A DNA stretch of 12,091 nt from Planctomycetaceae bacterium (GCA_031278315.1 JAITKS010000472.1:1-12091); one strand, 5' to 3'; counted from the first letter of the stretch, positions 1 through 5,909 are shown. The notes: generated by a model not told the origin, from the sequence alone. Numbers and translations: made by a program.

Positions 1-81
1 CGCCCTTTCAGGGCTTAGGTTTTGGGGGGATTTTACCCGCCCCGCTGGGGCGGGTTATAATCCGATCGCCCTTTCAGGGCT
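1..81. repeat. REP-like cluster of palindromes
   Basis: The 15-mer CGCCCTTTCAGGGCT occurs at 1-15 and again identically at 67-81. Each copy folds into a 5-bp stem (GCCCT/AGGGC) with a 3-base loop. Between them, 35-55 forms a stronger hairpin with a perfect 9-bp stem (ACCCGCCCC/GGGGCGGGT) and loop GCT. The order short hairpin, strong hairpin, short hairpin is what repetitive extragenic palindrome clusters look like. The cluster may continue to the left of the window. No RAYT-type transposase gene is visible here, so mobility is only inferred. Confidence 0.7.
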
Positions 82-185
82 GGTTTTGTTTAAAACAAAT
101 ACCGAATTTTCAAGTATGAATAGTAATATATCAGTAGAATTTTTTTGTAATAGTTTATTTTGACATTTTCGCGTTTAATTTTTTT

Positions 186-284
186 AACACGAACTGCACG
201 AAATCACACGACAAACACGAAAGGTTTTTTAGATATTTTTCGTGTATTTTGTGATGTTTCGTTTATTTCGTTTATTTCGTGTTT
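186..284. repeat. CACGAAA/TTTCGTG imperfect inverted repeat, copy 1
   Basis: The left part carries several CACGAA/CACACGA blocks and the right part several TTTCGTG/TTTCGTT blocks, so the whole stretch can fold on itself imperfectly. Its centre (about 216-245) closely matches the centre of the repeat at 1721-1769, including the spacer TTTTTTAGATA followed by TTTTCGTGT. This shows one dispersed family rather than chance AT-rich sequence. A half-copy appears at 2347-2372. Confidence 0.6.
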
Positions 285-355
285 AAGATAAACAGATATA
301 TTTTTTTCAATGATTATGTGTTTATTTTTGTCAACTTTATTCTTACCGAATTTTC

Positions 356-430
356 AAATTCATAACTCTCAAAAAAATTGGCAAACAATTATCCTGCTGA
401 AATATTACCGTGATTGTTTTTTGATTTATA
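356..430. repeat. Dispersed intergenic repeat, copy 1 of 2
   Basis: This stretch aligns, with substitutions and small gaps, to 3871-3940 in the same orientation. Shared blocks include AAATTCA, AACTCTCAAAAAA and CTGAAA followed by a T-rich tract. The two copies are about 3.5 kb apart and both are non-coding, so this is either an old dispersed repeat or decayed duplicated sequence. No function is evident. Confidence 0.45.
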
Positions 431-497
431 ACATGTAAAATACTGAACCAATTTCTGAAAATAAAAAATATGATAATCGATTATTTGTAATATATCA

Positions 498-525
498 TTG
501 TCATATTTTTAGTTCTCTTTAGTAT
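498..525 (+). promoter_or_regulatory. Weak candidate promoter for the dehydrogenase
   Basis: TTGTCA (498-503) could serve as a -35 box, with TAGTAT (520-525) as a -10 box after a 16-base spacer. TATAGT (523-528) overlaps it but at a longer spacing. In a region this rich in A and T such matches are common, so this is only the best local candidate. Confidence 0.25.
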
Positions 526-605
526 AGTAGAGTTGTAATTTATTGCGGCTTTATAGAAGTTTTTTTTTGTTACATTTTAACCATTAAAGATACATTAAAT
601 TAAGT

Positions 606-1667
606 ATGAAAAAATTAATGCAGGCTATTGTTTATCATGCACCCGGCGATATTCGTGTCGAAGAGTTATCGAAACCGGAATTAAAAGAAGGCGAACTTTT
701 AGTTCATGTTGATTCATGTGCTGTTTGCGGTACAGATTTGAAAAGTAAACATCATGGTAATCCTCGTATCAAGGCGCCTCTTGTGATGGGGCATGAATTT
801 ACCGGACTTATTGAATCGGTTTCGCCTTCAGCGGTTGGCGATTGGCAAGTCGGCGACCGTGTTGTTATGGCGACAAGTATTTCTTGCGGCACTTGTTTTT
901 ATTGTAATGCGGGTTATCGTAATCTTTGCATGCAGCTTGCGCCGATGGGTTTTTCTTATCCGGGCGGAATGGCTGAATATGTTACGATTCCGGCGTTAGC
1001 GTTACAAGGCGGACATGTTGTTAAAGTGCCGCCATCTGTTGAGCCGCCATTTGCAGCATTAGCCGAACCGACAAGTTGTGCGGTTAATTCTGTGTCGCAA
1101 TGTCATATTAAGCAAGGTGAAAGTGTGTTGATAATGGGAGCCGGACCGATGGGTTTACTCAATGCTGTTGTTGCAAGAGCATACGGAGCAGGGAAGTTAT
1201 TAATGTCGGAGTTAAATGAATTACGCCGGAATCAAGGTAAACAATTCGGAATAGATGTACTAATCGACCCGGCAAATGAAAACTTGACAGAAATTGTAAA
1301 ACGTGAAACCAACGGTATTGGAGTCGATGTCGTAATTGTCGCAGCACCGGCAGCGAAACCGCAGGAAGACGCTCTTTCTTTAGTACGTAAACAAGGAACT
1401 GTTGTACTTTTCGCATCTCTTCCGGTCGGCAAGAGTAATCTTACTATTGACAGTCGATTATTGCATTATGGGGAGATACATCTGATCGGGTCAAGTGATT
1501 CGACTCCTGAACATGTCAAGAAAGCTGTAGAATTTATTTCAGACAAAAAAATTCCTGTAGAAAAAATCGCCTCTCATTTATTACCGCTCGATCAAATTGA
1601 AAAAGCGTTTGAATTAATGCAAAGCGGTGAAGCTTTGAGAGTCGTTTTAATTCCGCCAAAAAATTAA
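606..1667 (+). CDS. Zinc-dependent medium-chain alcohol/polyol dehydrogenase
   Basis: A cytosolic MDR-superfamily dehydrogenase, likely oxidising an alcohol or polyol with NAD. The 353 residues fit the family's usual length. The N-terminal GroES-like domain has the catalytic zinc ligands C41 (CGTD) and H63-E64 (GHEF), with E154 in ALAEP. The structural zinc lobe is complete: C94, C97, C100 and C108. The Rossmann domain begins with GAGPMG (178-183), and an acidic residue (E202) at the end of the second strand suggests NAD rather than NADP. The closest families by feel are sorbitol, galactitol-phosphate and threonine dehydrogenases; the substrate cannot be read from sequence. Neither possible start has a Shine-Dalgarno. 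The ATG at 618 gives MQAIVYHAPG, matching the usual family N-terminus, so the true protein may be 349 residues. It stands alone, convergent with the next gene, with no pathway partner nearby. Confidence 0.93.
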   Translation: MKKLMQAIVYHAPGDIRVEELSKPELKEGELLVHVDSCAVCGTDLKSKHHGNPRIKAPLVMGHEFTGLIESVSPSAVGDWQVGDRVVMATSISCGTCFYCNAGYRNLCMQLAPMGFSYPGGMAEYVTIPALALQGGHVVKVPPSVEPPFAALAEPTSCAVNSVSQCHIKQGESVLIMGAGPMGLLNAVVARAYGAGKLLMSELNELRRNQGKQFGIDVLIDPANENLTEIVKRETNGIGVDVVIVAAPAAKPQEDALSLVRKQGTVVLFASLPVGKSNLTIDSRLLHYGEIHLIGSSDSTPEHVKKAVEFISDKKIPVEKIASHLLPLDQIEKAFELMQSGEALRVVLIPPKN

Positions 1668-1720
1668 GACTCAAATAATTTATACACACAGATTTTTTTT
1701 GAAATACAAAATATAAGAAA

Positions 1721-1769
1721 ACACGAAATGCACGAAAGTTTTTTTAGATAATTTTCGTGTGTTTCGTGT
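1721..1769. terminator. Hairpin between convergent genes, possible bidirectional terminator
   Basis: As RNA, 1721-1737 pairs with 1753-1769 in a continuous 17-bp stem (two G-U wobbles) around a 15-base loop. It lies between the dehydrogenase stop (1667) and the lipoprotein stop (1823), where transcription from both sides should end. On the + strand a run of T follows directly (1771-1776). It is also the second copy of the CACGAAA/TTTCGTG repeat at 186-284, so it may be a repeat element that also serves as a terminator. Confidence 0.5.
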
Positions 1770-1822
1770 GTTTTTTGATTTCAAAAAGAACAAAAAATTT
1801 CACTGATATATTTCAATATTTA

Positions 1823-2299
1823 TTATTTTTCTGATTTCATTCTCAAAATGATAATTTTATTTTTACCGGCTTTGACTGCGTAGTTAAAGCCCGAAGTATC
1901 CGGATTGATGTATTTTTTTGGAATGACTTGAATATGCGGCGGTGAATAAATTCCATTTTTATCTGTATATTTTTTTTTGCGTTCTTCCTCTGATAAAGTT
2001 AATGTTTCTGCTGCGAGTTCGCTTTTTGACAGATAAATTCGGTATGTTCCCGGATAGATACCATCATTTGTTTTGAGTGTTGTCAATTTGAAATTTCCTT
2101 TTGAATCAGTCAATCCTACTGCCGATCGTGATTTTGCTGTTTTTTTTACGGGTGAAAAATATACATTTACGTTTTCTATTGGTTTTTCGTCGAGCAAAAC
2201 TTGTCCATTTACTTGATATAATCCTTCAAGTCCGCCGCTGGAACAGCCGCAAATCTGACTAAAACAAAAAAATACAATAATAATTATTATTCGTTTCAT
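1823..2299 (-). CDS. Small lipoprotein with carboxypeptidase-regulatory-like (beta-sandwich) domain
   Basis: A 158-residue predicted lipoprotein. A basic start (MKR) and a run of isoleucine and phenylalanine lead to a lipobox ending at C19 (ICGC), then SSGG. Residues about 29-90 match the small transthyretin/carboxypeptidase-regulatory beta-sandwich: VNGQVLLDEKPIENVNVYF, then TDSKGNF (64-70) and YPGTYRI (82-88). The C-terminal part (IPKKYINPDTSGF, then AVKAGKNKIIILRM) is the usual ending of this planctomycete family. It follows the DUF1559 gene on the same strand after about 100 bases, a gene pair repeated many times in planctomycete genomes, so co-transcription is likely. The job is probably structural or in binding at the envelope; no catalytic residues are seen. 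No clear Shine-Dalgarno precedes the ATG. Confidence 0.85.
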   Translation of the reverse strand: MKRIIIIIVFFCFSQICGCSSGGLEGLYQVNGQVLLDEKPIENVNVYFSPVKKTAKSRSAVGLTDSKGNFKLTTLKTNDGIYPGTYRIYLSKSELAAETLTLSEEERKKKYTDKNGIYSPPHIQVIPKKYINPDTSGFNYAVKAGKNKIIILRMKSEK

Positions 2300-2346
2300 T
2301 ATTTGAAATATTTAAAATATCTGCGGAACAATTGTTTTTCAATTTT

Positions 2347-2372
2347 TTTGTGTAATTTGTGTATTTCGTGTT
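2347..2372. repeat. Half-copy of the CACGAAA/TTTCGTG repeat
   Basis: In the gap between the DUF1559 gene and the lipoprotein gene, tandem TTTGTGTA-like and TTTCGTGTT blocks resemble the right arm of the inverted repeats at 186-284 and 1721-1769. The left arm is missing, so no hairpin forms. Confidence 0.35.
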
Positions 2373-2401
2373 AAAAAAAATTAAAATATCATTGAAATAT
2401 T

Positions 2402-3652
2402 TTACGGTAAATTTATTATTTCGCCGCCGTCTTTTGAGCCTAGACTTCCCCAAATACCGAATTCTGAAATTCCCGAAACGATTTTTGTCATACCGGCGTC
2501 GTAAAAAGTACCTCCGGCAAGTTTGTCGCCGCAATAAATTGTGTCGGAGATAAAAGTAATAGAACCGTCTGCTTTAGCTACATTTACACCGCCCGGATGA
2601 TAACTTGTAGGCGGAAAAATCCCGGGTCCGAACGGATAATTGCCCTCGACAAGTTTATCATATTTGAAACACGACGTTGAGTTCGGCGGCGTAATAAATG
2701 TTGCCCACGAGTACGGCGACCAGCCGTCATACCAAGCTGTTCCAGCAAATCCCGATGTTGATTGACCGGGTTTAATAAAATTTCCGTTTGTGTAATTTGT
2801 CATGCAACTCAGAGGAGAAAAAGTGTACATTCCGTTGTTGTAATTTGTCAGCATATCGGTTGCGTTTAATACGACGTATTGTCTGATATTTCCGCCTGTT
2901 GTTTCGTGTAATTTTCCGCCGTTACCGCTGCATCTTTCGGTAAAGATTGCAGTATTACTTGTACCGTCTGTTATTGAGTAGATTGAATATTCGAAATATT
3001 TTCCGATTGGACCTCGACCGTTAGGTAAAATTCTTTGTGTTCCGACTTGTATCATTCCAGAAAATAAAGTAACAACGTCGCCAAGATTCTGTACGTAACT
3101 TCCCGACCTCGACGCCCGTGAAATTCCGCTGGATTCTTCCGCCGCATAACCGGTAACATTACCGTTAGCAGTTATTTTATTCGCATTCGAATCAGATGGA
3201 CAAGCCATAAAATCGGCATCGAAATTACGTATCTCTTCGGGGAAATTTTGTATCGAGTAACAATGAGATTGATTAGGAATAAAGCCGGCTTGAGGATAAG
3301 TTGTTGAAGGGTTTATCATATTTTGCGAAATTTTATTGAAAGCGGCGGCTTGTTCGATATACGGCAGCAAACGCACAAAACCTGATGTCCGGCGTGTACC
3401 GAAAGGTCCCAAGTCGTTAGAATTGTAATCGTTTGGTGAACCGTAACGATCACAACCTGATGGTAACACTTCATAAATATTGTGATAACTCGTTACCGCA
3501 AGTGTGAGTTGGCGGAGTTTATTTGAACAACTCAATCGGCGTGAATTTTCGCGTACCGATTGTACCGCCGGTAAAAGAAGCGCAAAAAGAACTGATATTA
3601 TTGATATAACAACAAGTAATTCGACAAGTGTAAATGCAAATTTAGTTTTCAT
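2402..3652 (-). CDS. DUF1559 family protein with prepilin-like N-terminus
   Basis: A 416-residue member of the DUF1559 family, greatly expanded in planctomycetes. Residues 5-30 (FAFTLVELLVVISIISVLFA and onward) are a type IV pilin-like methylation/cleavage segment with the conserved E11. The residue before the expected cut is alanine (A6) rather than the usual glycine. ACPSDS (150-155), SITDGTSNTAIFTER (226-240) and the H-x9-DG motif (H352 to D362-G363) are classic for the family. The C-terminus GIWGSLGSKDGGEI (399-412) is typical. It should be anchored in the membrane by its N-terminal helix with a large exported beta-rich domain; the family's role is not established, and pseudopilin-like or envelope functions are suggested. 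No clear Shine-Dalgarno is present. It probably forms a two-gene operon with the downstream lipoprotein. Confidence 0.93.
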   Translation of the reverse strand: MKTKFAFTLVELLVVISIISVLFALLLPAVQSVRENSRRLSCSNKLRQLTLAVTSYHNIYEVLPSGCDRYGSPNDYNSNDLGPFGTRRTSGFVRLLPYIEQAAAFNKISQNMINPSTTYPQAGFIPNQSHCYSIQNFPEEIRNFDADFMACPSDSNANKITANGNVTGYAAEESSGISRASRSGSYVQNLGDVVTLFSGMIQVGTQRILPNGRGPIGKYFEYSIYSITDGTSNTAIFTERCSGNGGKLHETTGGNIRQYVVLNATDMLTNYNNGMYTFSPLSCMTNYTNGNFIKPGQSTSGFAGTAWYDGWSPYSWATFITPPNSTSCFKYDKLVEGNYPFGPGIFPPTSYHPGGVNVAKADGSITFISDTIYCGDKLAGGTFYDAGMTKIVSGISEFGIWGSLGSKDGGEIINLP

Positions 3653-3676
3653 AATTTTTTTATTTCGATAAATAAC

Positions 3677-3717
3677 ATACGCTTTGTAATACGTATTTCG
3701 ATTTTACAATAGCGTAT
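3677..3717 (-). promoter_or_regulatory. Long inverted repeat in the DUF1559 gene leader
   Basis: The arms 3677-3689 and 3704-3717 pair as 7 + 6 base pairs with a single bulged base (3710). The core is ATACGCT/AGCGTAT and the loop is 14 bases. A perfect 10-bp palindrome, AATACGTATT (3688-3697), overlaps the left arm and loop. The element ends 24 bases upstream of the DUF1559 start codon. It could be an operator for a dimeric regulator or a hairpin in the mRNA leader; the sequence does not decide between them. Confidence 0.45.
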
Positions 3718-3720
3718 TAA

Positions 3721-3790
3721 ATTTCATTAAATGGTCTGCCTTCCTCGCGGAAAGCAGACCGGCTCGAACTGAAAAAATAAGTAAGAGCAG
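3721..3790 (-). repeat. Hairpin-bearing dispersed element, copy 1
   Basis: Read on the minus strand, this stretch aligns over about 70 bases with 5815-5884 read on the plus strand. Shared blocks are TGCTCTTACTT, a TTCRGTTCGARCCG block and TTTAATGAA. Copy 1 contains a good hairpin: GGTCTGC (3733-3739) pairs with GCAGACC (3754-3760) and an inner TTCC/GGAA extends it around loop TCGC. In copy 2 that hairpin has decayed. It is not coding. Confidence 0.55.
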
Positions 3791-3870
3791 TTTAAGTCAC
3801 AAAAAACTTTTTCAATCACAAAAAACAAAATTCTGATTAATATATTCAGAGAAATTTTTCAAAGGTTTTA

Positions 3871-3940
3871 AAATTCACAACTCTCAAAAAAGTTGAAAAC
3901 AAAAAATTCTACTGAAACATTTGCGATAATTTTTTATTTT
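3871..3940. repeat. Dispersed intergenic repeat, copy 2 of 2
   Basis: Diverged direct copy of 356-430; the shared blocks include AAATTCA, AACTCTCAAAAAA and a CTGAAA block followed by T-rich sequence. It ends about 40 bases beyond the stop codon of the lipoprotein gene at 3977. No open frame or strong structure is seen. Confidence 0.45.
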
Positions 3941-3976
3941 GCGATAAAAATTTATGTTTAATTTTTGTACAAAAAA

Positions 3977-4777
3977 TCAGAGGTATGAACCGGTTGCTGC
4001 ACTTGCGGAAGTATCTTGTTTGTAGGATCCGGCAACTTTATCGTAAGTGTAATCGTAAATATTCAAACCGTTTGGAAAATTACCTTCTTCGCAATGTATA
4101 ATGCTTAAACCTTCCGGTTGACCGGGCGTTATGTCTGTTTCCTCTATGATTTCATCGCCTGTCGTGAGTGGTGTGTAAGTAACGTTATCAAATTTATTAA
4201 ACGACAGCACGAATCCGTCTGGATTACTTCTATCGTACCAAGTGCGATAGACAGTTTGTGCGACACCTACATTAGGTTTTTGGTCACCTTCTTTGTCGTC
4301 GTATTCTGCCCAAAATTTTGTGCCGTCGTAACTATATTCTAATCCAAGAATCGGACCGATTAAATCTGTTGTAACATAATCACCGCTTTGACCGTCTTGA
4401 TTATTGGCTTCAAACCGCTTATTAAAATTTTGCGAGTTGATTTCAAAACTTGGCGGATAAATAAAAGTAACGCTTTCGGGATCAATTTGGCTAATGTCTA
4501 TAACATAAGCGTTATGAGTTGTACTTTCGACGAACATTTCAGGCGTAGAATCTTTGATAGGTGCTTTACCAACAAGATCGCTATCGCCGCTGTCATTATC
4601 TAAATACGTGACAAACTCGTATGGCGTATCTGTATAAGTTGTCGTATTATCGGGCCAAACTGTTTTGTATTTGCCCTGATAAGACGTTGTTGGAGGCTGA
4701 TTATTACAGCAGCAGCAACCTGCACTCAAAAGTGCAAAAAATGCGATCAATATCGCAATGGAAAAAATTTGTCTCAT
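3977..4777 (-). CDS. Hypothetical lipoprotein, paralogue of the 5113-5769 product
   Basis: A 266-residue protein of unrecognised family. Residues 1-20 are a lipoprotein signal: R2, a hydrophobic core, then lipobox LSAGC with C21 as the likely lipidated residue. It is followed by three more cysteines (CCCC, 21-24) and an N/P/T-rich tether. The body is acidic and rich in Y, T, D and N, fitting an exported beta-rich domain. Several blocks match the product of 5769-5113 in the same order: a Y-x-T-x-W then TDTPY segment (37-53), TVYRTW with a following FDN (175-198), and the C-terminus SASAATGSYL (257-266). The genes are therefore likely diverged paralogues. The start is supported by AAGGAA seven bases upstream. 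No catalytic motif is seen; an envelope-associated structural or binding role is only a guess. Confidence 0.78.
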   Translation of the reverse strand: MRQIFSIAILIAFFALLSAGCCCCNNQPPTTSYQGKYKTVWPDNTTTYTDTPYEFVTYLDNDSGDSDLVGKAPIKDSTPEMFVESTTHNAYVIDISQIDPESVTFIYPPSFEINSQNFNKRFEANNQDGQSGDYVTTDLIGPILGLEYSYDGTKFWAEYDDKEGDQKPNVGVAQTVYRTWYDRSNPDGFVLSFNKFDNVTYTPLTTGDEIIEETDITPGQPEGLSIIHCEEGNFPNGLNIYDYTYDKVAGSYKQDTSASAATGSYL

Positions 4778-4784
4778 TGTCTAG

Positions 4785-4790
4785 TTCCTT
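4785..4790 (-). promoter_or_regulatory. Ribosome binding site of the 266-residue lipoprotein gene
   Basis: AAGGAA on the minus strand lies seven bases upstream of the ATG at 4777. It supports this start and stands out because most genes here lack a Shine-Dalgarno. Confidence 0.6.
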
Positions 4791-4806
4791 GTAATTTGTA
4801 GTTAAA

Positions 4807-4819
4807 GTTAAAGGGTGAA
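4807..4819 (-). promoter_or_regulatory. Leader motif TTCACCCTTTAAC, shared with the protease gene
   Basis: On the coding strand, TTCACCCTTTAAC ends exactly 29 bases before the ATG at 4777. The same 13-mer at 6597-6609 ends exactly 29 bases before the ATG at 6639. Between motif and ATG both leaders also share ACAA(A)TTAC and GGAAC. This suggests a common leader of shared origin; a regulatory role is inferred. Confidence 0.4.
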
Positions 4820-4854
4820 TAGTAAAGGGTAAACGTTACAGGATATTTTAGGAG

Positions 4855-4993
4855 TTTTTTTACAGGATTACAGGTTAGTGGTTAGTTCGCATGCGGAAAT
4901 TAGTACCGGCTATAAATTCGAATCAATGTAATATTTGGAACGCGGTCGTCTCGACCGCATTCTTTAGTTTTGTTTTTTTACAGGATTGACAGG
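4855..4993. repeat. Pair of TTTTTTTACAGGATT(G)ACAGG direct repeats
   Basis: Near-identical copies lie at 4855-4874 and 4973-4993 and differ by one inserted G. A partial unit, TTACAGGAT, lies at 4836-4844. Reading the minus strand gives CCTGTAATCCTGTAAA-type sequence. They are non-coding and their role is unknown. Confidence 0.5.
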
Positions 4994-5103
4994 ATTTTTT
5001 AAATAATAAATTCAAAGAATCAACAAAACTTGAAACCTTAACTTAGTGATTTGAACTTATAATCCGTGATAATCTCCGCATGCGAACTAACTAACCACTA
5101 ACC
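4873..5103. repeat. Inverted repeat enclosing a GC-rich hairpin
   Basis: The left arm, 4873-4897, is the reverse complement of the right arm, 5075-5103, apart from one extra TTAG unit in the right arm; both contain the palindrome CGCATGCG. Within the roughly 180-base interior, 4942-4958 forms a perfect 7-bp hairpin (GCGGTCG/CGACCGC, loop TCT) followed by T-rich sequence on the + strand. The layout resembles a small non-autonomous palindromic element, but no target-site duplication was recognised. Confidence 0.5.
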
Positions 5104-5112
5104 GCTATCCTA

Positions 5113-5769
5113 TTATAAATATTCTCCGCTTGGAGCTGTCGTTGAAGCTGAATTTGATAGTGTAAATTCGCCGGTTTCACCGGTGGGATTAGTTTCGTAA
5201 TCTGAGCGGTTCAAATCGGGTGATTCGTGGTACATTTGTTGGACAAAATTTTCGTCTGTTTCGTCTTTGAAATCGCTGATTTTTTCTGTATTTTTTGTTT
5301 CGATTGGTGTTGTTATTTTGTCGTAATTATCATGTGAGCCAAAGGGGACAAGTGAATAACTTGTCGTACCGTCTGCCCATTTAGTTACGTATAGTGTTTG
5401 ATCTGTATCTGAATTTTCCCAGTAAAAATATTCAGCGTCGAGAGGAAACAAGGTTTCATCTGACAAATCAGGATAGAATCCCATAACCTGATCACGAGTT
5501 ACGCTTGAATACAGATTTGTATCTACTCCCTGATATGGTGTTTCGGTGATTGTTATTCCCGAATCGCCCGACGTACCCCAAAGAGTAAGATAACGTTGTG
5601 ATACGGTCGTCGGAGGTTCTGGCGGATCAGGCGGATCGGGCTGATCTGGTGTATCGGGTGTATCTGGTGTGTCGGGAGTATCTGGTATATTGGCATTACC
5701 TCCGCAACAACCGATAGAAAGAAATGTAAACAACATCAAAATTATTGTAAGTGAAAAGATTTTTTTCAT
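5113..5769 (-). CDS. Hypothetical lipoprotein with Pro-Asp-Thr tether
   Basis: A 218-residue protein of unrecognised family. A typical lipoprotein signal (MKKIF, then a hydrophobic core) ends in lipobox LSIGC with C21 lipidated. Residues 29-53 are a Pro-rich low-complexity tether: PDT repeated four times, then PDQ, PDP, PDP and PEPP, likely a stiff spacer between the membrane anchor and the folded domain. Residues 54-218 share ordered blocks with the 4777-3977 product: RYLTLW then TETPY (59-79), TLYVTKW with a following HDN (125-148), and SASTTAPSGEYL at the C-terminus. This suggests duplication and divergence. AAGGAG eleven bases upstream supports the ATG at 5769. No enzyme motif is visible. 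An extracytoplasmic, membrane-anchored location is well supported; the role is unknown. Confidence 0.78.
   Translation of the reverse strand: MKKIFSLTIILMLFTFLSIGCCGGNANIPDTPDTPDTPDTPDQPDPPDPPEPPTTVSQRYLTLWGTSGDSGITITETPYQGVDTNLYSSVTRDQVMGFYPDLSDETLFPLDAEYFYWENSDTDQTLYVTKWADGTTSYSLVPFGSHDNYDKITTPIETKNTEKISDFKDETDENFVQQMYHESPDLNRSDYETNPTGETGEFTLSNSASTTAPSGEYL
5611..5685 (-). repeat. Coding triplet repeat for the PDT-rich tether
   Basis: Nine-base units encoding Pro-Asp-Thr, degrading to Pro-Asp-Pro, lie inside the 218-residue lipoprotein gene. Codons vary between units (for example CCA/CCC/CCG for proline), so the array is not freshly expanded, but it is a likely site of length variation between strains. 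Confidence 0.7.
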
Positions 5770-5780
5770 TTTTTTAATTT

Positions 5781-5786
5781 CTCCTT
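5781..5786 (-). promoter_or_regulatory. Ribosome binding site of the 218-residue lipoprotein gene
   Basis: AAGGAG on the minus strand lies 11 bases upstream of the ATG at 5769, with an A/T-only spacer. It is the strongest Shine-Dalgarno in the window and supports this start. Confidence 0.6.
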
Positions 5787-5814
5787 TTTGTTTCTAATTG
5801 CTTTTACTTGAGTT

Positions 5815-5884
5815 TGCTCTTACTTGAAATTTTCGGTTCGAACCGCTTGATTATCTCTTGAAAAGCAGACTTTTTAATGAATTA
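5815..5884 (+). repeat. Hairpin-bearing dispersed element, copy 2 (inverted)
   Basis: Homologous to 3721-3790 but in the opposite orientation. Conserved blocks are TGCTCTTACTT at the left end, TTCGGTTCGAACCG in the middle and TTTTTAATGAATTA at the right end. The GGTCTGC/GCAGACC hairpin of copy 1 has lost one arm here; only AGCAGAC remains. The two copies bracket both unknown lipoprotein genes. Confidence 0.5.
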
Positions 5885-5909
5885 GCTCAATACTTATACG
5901 CCGCCGAAA

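Larger units (their letters stand above)
1..605. other. Non-coding region with hairpins and dispersed repeats
   Basis: No convincing coding sequence was found in this stretch on either strand. It holds a cluster of three GC-rich hairpins (1-81), an imperfect inverted repeat built of CACGAAA/TTTCGTG blocks (186-284), and a diverged repeat (356-430) whose relative lies at 3871-3940. The last roughly 170 bases are very AT-rich and must contain the promoter of the dehydrogenase at 606. The GC-rich hairpins stand out sharply from the AT-rich surroundings. Confidence 0.75.
3653..3976. other. Intergenic region with two hairpins and a dispersed repeat
   Basis: No coding sequence was recognised. It contains an A/T-rich hairpin next to the DUF1559 start (3677-3717), a GC-richer hairpin element (3721-3790), and the second copy of a diverged repeat (3871-3940). 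The promoter of the DUF1559-lipoprotein pair must lie here or overlap these elements, but no convincing -35/-10 pair was found. Confidence 0.7.
4778..5112. other. Intergenic region made of composite repeats
   Basis: No gene was recognised. From left to right it holds a TTCACCCTTTAAC motif on the minus strand (4807-4819), a TACAGGATTACAGG-type direct repeat (4855-4874 and 4973-4993), a long inverted repeat (4873-4897 against 5075-5103), and a 7-bp GC-rich hairpin between the arms (4942-4958). The two flanking lipoprotein genes are on the same strand, but this spacing and content argue against simple co-transcription. Confidence 0.7.

Noticed and set aside
1..81. Possible CRISPR array start (identical 15-mers at 1 and 67)
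   Set aside because: Only two copies, too short, themselves palindromic, and separated by another hairpin rather than a unique spacer; no cas genes nearby.
160..188. TTGACA at 160-165 as a promoter
   Set aside because: No acceptable -10 box at 16-18 bases; the best is TTTAAC, and it leads only into the repeat region.
793..1432. Extra frames inside the dehydrogenase gene on both strands
   Set aside because: All overlap a gene with complete zinc and Rossmann motifs and none shows recognisable protein features.
2259..2553. Overlapping frames at the end of the DUF1559 gene on both strands
   Set aside because: They are K/R/Y/N-rich translations of AT-rich DNA and conflict with two well-supported genes.
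3653..3976. Riboswitch in the DUF1559 leader
   Set aside because: Only simple hairpins are seen; no known riboswitch core or conserved multi-stem layout was recognised.
4118..4603. Two plus-strand frames opposite the 266-residue lipoprotein
   Set aside because: The minus-strand frame has a lipobox, a ribosome binding site and a matching paralogue; the opposite frames have none.
4942..4985. GC-rich hairpin followed by T-rich sequence as an intrinsic terminator
   Set aside because: Neighbouring genes are on the minus strand, while the T-rich tail follows on the plus strand, and the tail is interrupted; kept only as part of the repeat.
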